Assembly: GCA_965369635.1 (NCBI GenBank)
Contig: CBDURC010000161.1
Span: 1 to 7,049, forward strand
Direction: 5' to 3'
Source of the DNA: UBA3071 sp965369635
Lineage (GTDB): Bacteria; Chloroflexota; Anaerolineae; UBA3071
Length of the DNA: 7,049 bases
The position numbers and the translations under genes are program-made. Under the pieces are notes generated by a model, which was not told where the DNA came from, searched no databases, and worked only from the letters and a program-made list of their open reading frames with translations. Positions 5,827 to 7,049 of this stretch are shown piece after piece (the stretch's first letter is position 1; each line of letters begins with the position of its first letter).

Positions 5827-6231
5827 CTACGGTTCACGGACGTTCACGATCGCACTGCCACGCTCGAGTTGCTGCCGATCCAGCGTAACCAGAGCATCGC
5901 CCAACTGATCTGCTAATGCGACGTAGACGGCATCACAACCACGTATCCGATGGTCGGCGGCAATGATTGCTGCTCGCTCTGCCATCGCCTGCGACACTGA
6001 GACCAGCTCTATCACTCCTGAGTGCCTCAGTTGCCGCACAACTCGGTGAGCCAGAACTGAGTCTCCAACCCCACGACTGAGTGCAGCGGCAACTTCTGCC
6101 AATAGAATGACCGGCGCAACGATCGGTTGCTCGGCCGCTCGGGCTTGGTCGAACCACGCCCAACTGCGAACATGGTCGTTCTCGTGTGCATTGATCAGTG
6201 CAACGTAGACACTAGCATCGATGACAGCCAT
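5827..6231 (-). CDS. VapC-like PIN-domain toxin (ribonuclease)
   Basis: This 134-residue PIN-domain protein is likely the toxic endoribonuclease of a type II toxin-antitoxin pair. The four acidic residues of the PIN active site are visible: Asp5 (MAVIDASVYVAL), Glu46 (VILLAEVAAAL), Asp100 (IRGCDAVYVALA) and Asp118 (ALVTLDRQ). The spacing and the G-C-D-A-x-Y-V-A-L-A block are typical of VapC. The ATG at 6231 follows the antitoxin stop after 4 nt. Its ribosome site would be AAGG inside the antitoxin's last codons, pointing to translational coupling. An in-frame TTG at 6258 would add nine residues before the hallmark start and overlap the antitoxin. The gene converges with yjbQ, with a 49-bp gap and no clear terminator. 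Its third codon positions look less GC-rich than neighbouring genes, compatible with horizontal transfer (impression, not computed). Confidence 0.88.
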   Translation of the reverse strand: MAVIDASVYVALINAHENDHVRSWAWFDQARAAEQPIVAPVILLAEVAAALSRGVGDSVLAHRVVRQLRHSGVIELVSVSQAMAERAAIIAADHRIRGCDAVYVALADQLGDALVTLDRQQLERGSAIVNVREP

Positions 6232-6235
6232 GAGT

Positions 6236-6505
6236 CTACCTTCGCTGCTCAGCGACAAGTTCCACGCCGCTCTTTTCTGAAGTCCAGGCCGCAGCCACCT
6301 CCTGCGCCAGAGCTTTCATTTCCACCAGCCTTTCGTCGATTTCAATCTGGCGCAGTCGCTGTGCCTCACCTTCGGCCAGTGGCCGCAGGATGGCCACCGG
6401 CTCACCTCGAAGGGTAACCACGTATTCGGTCATTTCCTCGCGTACGGCGCGTATGACACGAGAGGTCTGGTTCTTCAATTCACGCACACCTATAGTTGTT
6501 GGCAT
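6236..6505 (-). CDS. Phd/YefM-family antitoxin
   Basis: This 89-residue antitoxin should neutralise the PIN toxin encoded immediately downstream and repress the shared operon. The N-terminal DNA-binding fold of the Phd/YefM family is clear: IGVRELKNQTSRVIRAVREE (5-24), then YVVTLRGEPVAILRPL (28-43). The C-terminal part (46-89) is charged and probably unstructured until it wraps the toxin, as is usual for this family. The start is secure: AAGGAGGT (6511-6518) lies 5 nt before the ATG at 6505, behind a consensus promoter. Pairing a Phd-type antitoxin with a VapC-type toxin is a common arrangement. Antitoxin-first order is also standard. Confidence 0.9.
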   Translation of the reverse strand: MPTTIGVRELKNQTSRVIRAVREEMTEYVVTLRGEPVAILRPLAEGEAQRLRQIEIDERLVEMKALAQEVAAAWTSEKSGVELVAEQRR

Positions 6506-6523
6506 CGTCTACCTCCTTGCCAC

Positions 6524-6545
6524 GTGTAGCTACAGTGTAGCCACA
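6524..6545. promoter_or_regulatory. Operator-like tandem repeat and palindrome of the toxin-antitoxin operon
   Basis: GTGTAGCTACA (6524-6534) and GTGTAGCCACA (6535-6545) are adjacent 11-bp direct repeats differing at one base. The first contains the perfect 10-bp palindrome TGTAGCTACA (6525-6534). The site covers the predicted transcription start and touches the -10 box, ideal for autorepression by the antitoxin or the toxin-antitoxin complex, as is known for Phd/YefM systems. Confidence 0.7.
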
Positions 6546-6573
6546 TTATAGCCGCGAACAAGAACGGTGTCAA
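6545..6573 (-). promoter_or_regulatory. Consensus promoter of the toxin-antitoxin operon
   Basis: On the - strand, TTGACA (6568-6573), a 17-bp spacer and TATAAT (6545-6550) match the sigma-70 consensus at all 12 positions. Transcription would start near 6538, about 32 nt before the antitoxin ATG. Confidence 0.92.
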
Positions 6574-6652
6574 GTCGGCCTGCAACATCGAAACTGTTGG
6601 TGTGCAGTGGCCGTCCCAGCACGATGGGCAACCGCGCGACCGTCTGGTAGCA

Positions 6653-6728
6653 GAGTTTTCTGTGGTGAACGACGACGAGCGCGGTCTCCATTGAGAGAGA
6701 TTTCGACGACTGGCTGGAGGAACTGGCC
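6653..6728 (+). pseudogene. Remnant of a second yjbQ-family gene (frameshifted fragment)
   Basis: One frame reads FSVVNDDERGLH (6656-6691) and then hits a TGA stop. The next frame continues DFDDWLEELA (6699-6728). Joined, they match SVFINDDERGLHADYEEWLEQLA of the intact yjbQ-family protein at 5358-5777: NDDERGLH is identical and DFDDWLEELA is closely similar. Seven bases (6692-6698) stand where the intact gene has three, so a net +4 change broke the frame. The family's earlier AMHITA motif and later TGEDN and FDGGRR motifs are not found, so only about 25 codons survive. Nucleotide differences to the intact copy are mostly at third codon positions, suggesting an old, formerly coding paralogue rather than a recent duplication. 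Confidence 0.75.
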
Positions 6729-6748
6729 ACCAGGCTCCAATTGCAGCA

Positions 6749-6783
6749 CAAGCAGGGGCGCCATTGGACAGCGCCCCTGCTTG
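6749..6783. repeat. Strong hairpin: 13-bp perfect inverted repeat with a 9-nt loop
   Basis: CAAGCAGGGGCGC (6749-6761) is perfectly complementary to GCGCCCCTGCTTG (6771-6783). After one mismatch the stem extends by three more pairs (6745-6747 with 6785-6787). Neither side is followed by a run of T, so it is not a standard intrinsic terminator, but it could stop or stabilise transcripts. It lies 20 bp past the yjbQ remnant. Confidence 0.7.
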
Positions 6784-6924
6784 CGCTAGACTGTCATTCG
6801 AGGTGGCCGCTTGCTTTCCTATTGCCACATCTCCGGCAGAATGTCATGTACGCCAACAAGCGCCGGTTAACATAACCTTCTGCCGCTGCCACAGCAATCG
6901 CACAACTAGAAGCAGCAAGTCAGA
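6784..6924. other. Gene-free stretch with a weak nested inverted repeat
   Basis: Together with the toxin-antitoxin promoter, the yjbQ remnant and the hairpin, this belongs to an approximately 420-bp stretch (6506-6924) without an intact gene. Within it, CGGCAGAA (6834-6841) pairs with TTCTGCCG (6878-6885). Directly inside the right arm is a small hairpin, GGTTA-ACA-TAACC (6865-6877). I see no coding sequence, tRNA or promoter here. Confidence 0.4.
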
Positions 6925-7049
6925 TCATCCAGCCTTCTCCAGCTTCTTGCGGCGCCTCTCGGCGCGGCGGCGGATGCGGGTGAAGGCGCGGCTCAGCCCC
7001 ATGGCCTCCTTGGCCAGCCGCAGCGTCTCCCGCGCCGTTTCTCGTGTGC
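6925..7049 (-). CDS. C-terminal end of an unrecognised basic protein (partial)
   Basis: An open frame enters from the right edge of the window and ends at a TGA (6925-6927). The visible 40 residues run from TRETARETLRLAKEAMGLSR to AFTRIRRRAERRRKKLEKAG. They are strongly basic and probably helical, with an Arg/Lys-rich tail that could bind nucleic acid (inference). The frame ends in G or C at most third positions, like the real genes of this window, and has no internal stop, which supports coding. I do not recognise the family from so short a piece. The start and most of the gene lie beyond the window. Confidence 0.5.
   Translation of the reverse strand, partial: TRETARETLRLAKEAMGLSRAFTRIRRRAERRRKKLEKAG

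Noticed and set aside
6490..6828. - strand open frame (112 codons) across the toxin-antitoxin promoter and the yjbQ remnant
   Set aside because: It runs through a consensus promoter, an operator and a pseudogene fragment coded on the other strand, and the product has no recognisable domain.
6834..6885. Possible integron attC site or small RNA gene
   Set aside because: The expected attC core GTTRRRY is not matched (GTTAACA fails) and no integrase is seen. The nested stems are short and have no promoter or terminator.

Overview
The window looks like a stretch of a moderately GC-rich, free-living bacterial chromosome, with short intergenic gaps and operons on both strands. There is no rRNA or other phylogenetic marker. 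Four promoters read cleanly as -35/17 bp/-10, and two share the extended -10 TGCTAGAAT. Together with the gene mix (a Cbi/Nik-type metal transporter, a stand-alone formiminotransferase, YacP-like, PHP and YjbQ proteins), this makes me lean, as inference only, towards a Chloroflexota-like lineage.

Region 1 (1-2677, + strand) is a complete four-gene energy-coupling-factor (ECF) transporter operon for nickel or cobalt. It encodes a small two-helix accessory protein with an extracytoplasmic domain, a CbiM/NikM substrate-binding subunit with Met1, His2 and His67 in place, a CbiQ/NikQ transmembrane coupling subunit, and a CbiO/NikO ATPase with every ABC motif. The genes overlap by one base or are 4 nt apart.

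Region 2 (2678-4265, + strand) starts at a near-consensus promoter and a leader built of 7-nt repeats that switch strand halfway and can fold into a hairpin. It carries glutamate formimidoyltransferase and then a YacP-like NYN-domain ribonuclease. The latter runs tail-to-tail into, and overlaps by 151 bp, a PHP-domain phosphoesterase on the - strand (4115-5113).

Region 3 (5114-5777) is a divergent regulatory region between the PHP gene and a yjbQ-family gene. Each gene has its own 17-bp-spaced promoter. Between them are two near-identical 15-bp palindromes 82 bp apart, one touching the yjbQ -35 box.

Region 4 (5827-6573, - strand) is a toxin-antitoxin operon: a Phd/YefM-type antitoxin followed by a VapC-like PIN toxin. 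Its consensus promoter carries an operator-like palindrome and tandem repeat at the start site. Beyond it lie a frameshifted remnant of a second yjbQ gene (about 6653-6728), a strong hairpin, a gene-free stretch, and the last 40 codons of an unrecognised basic protein running off the window end on the - strand.

I see no clearly new multi-gene system. The most interesting signals are in the non-coding parts: the strand-switching heptamer leader, the twin palindromes, and the broken yjbQ copy beside the toxin-antitoxin locus.
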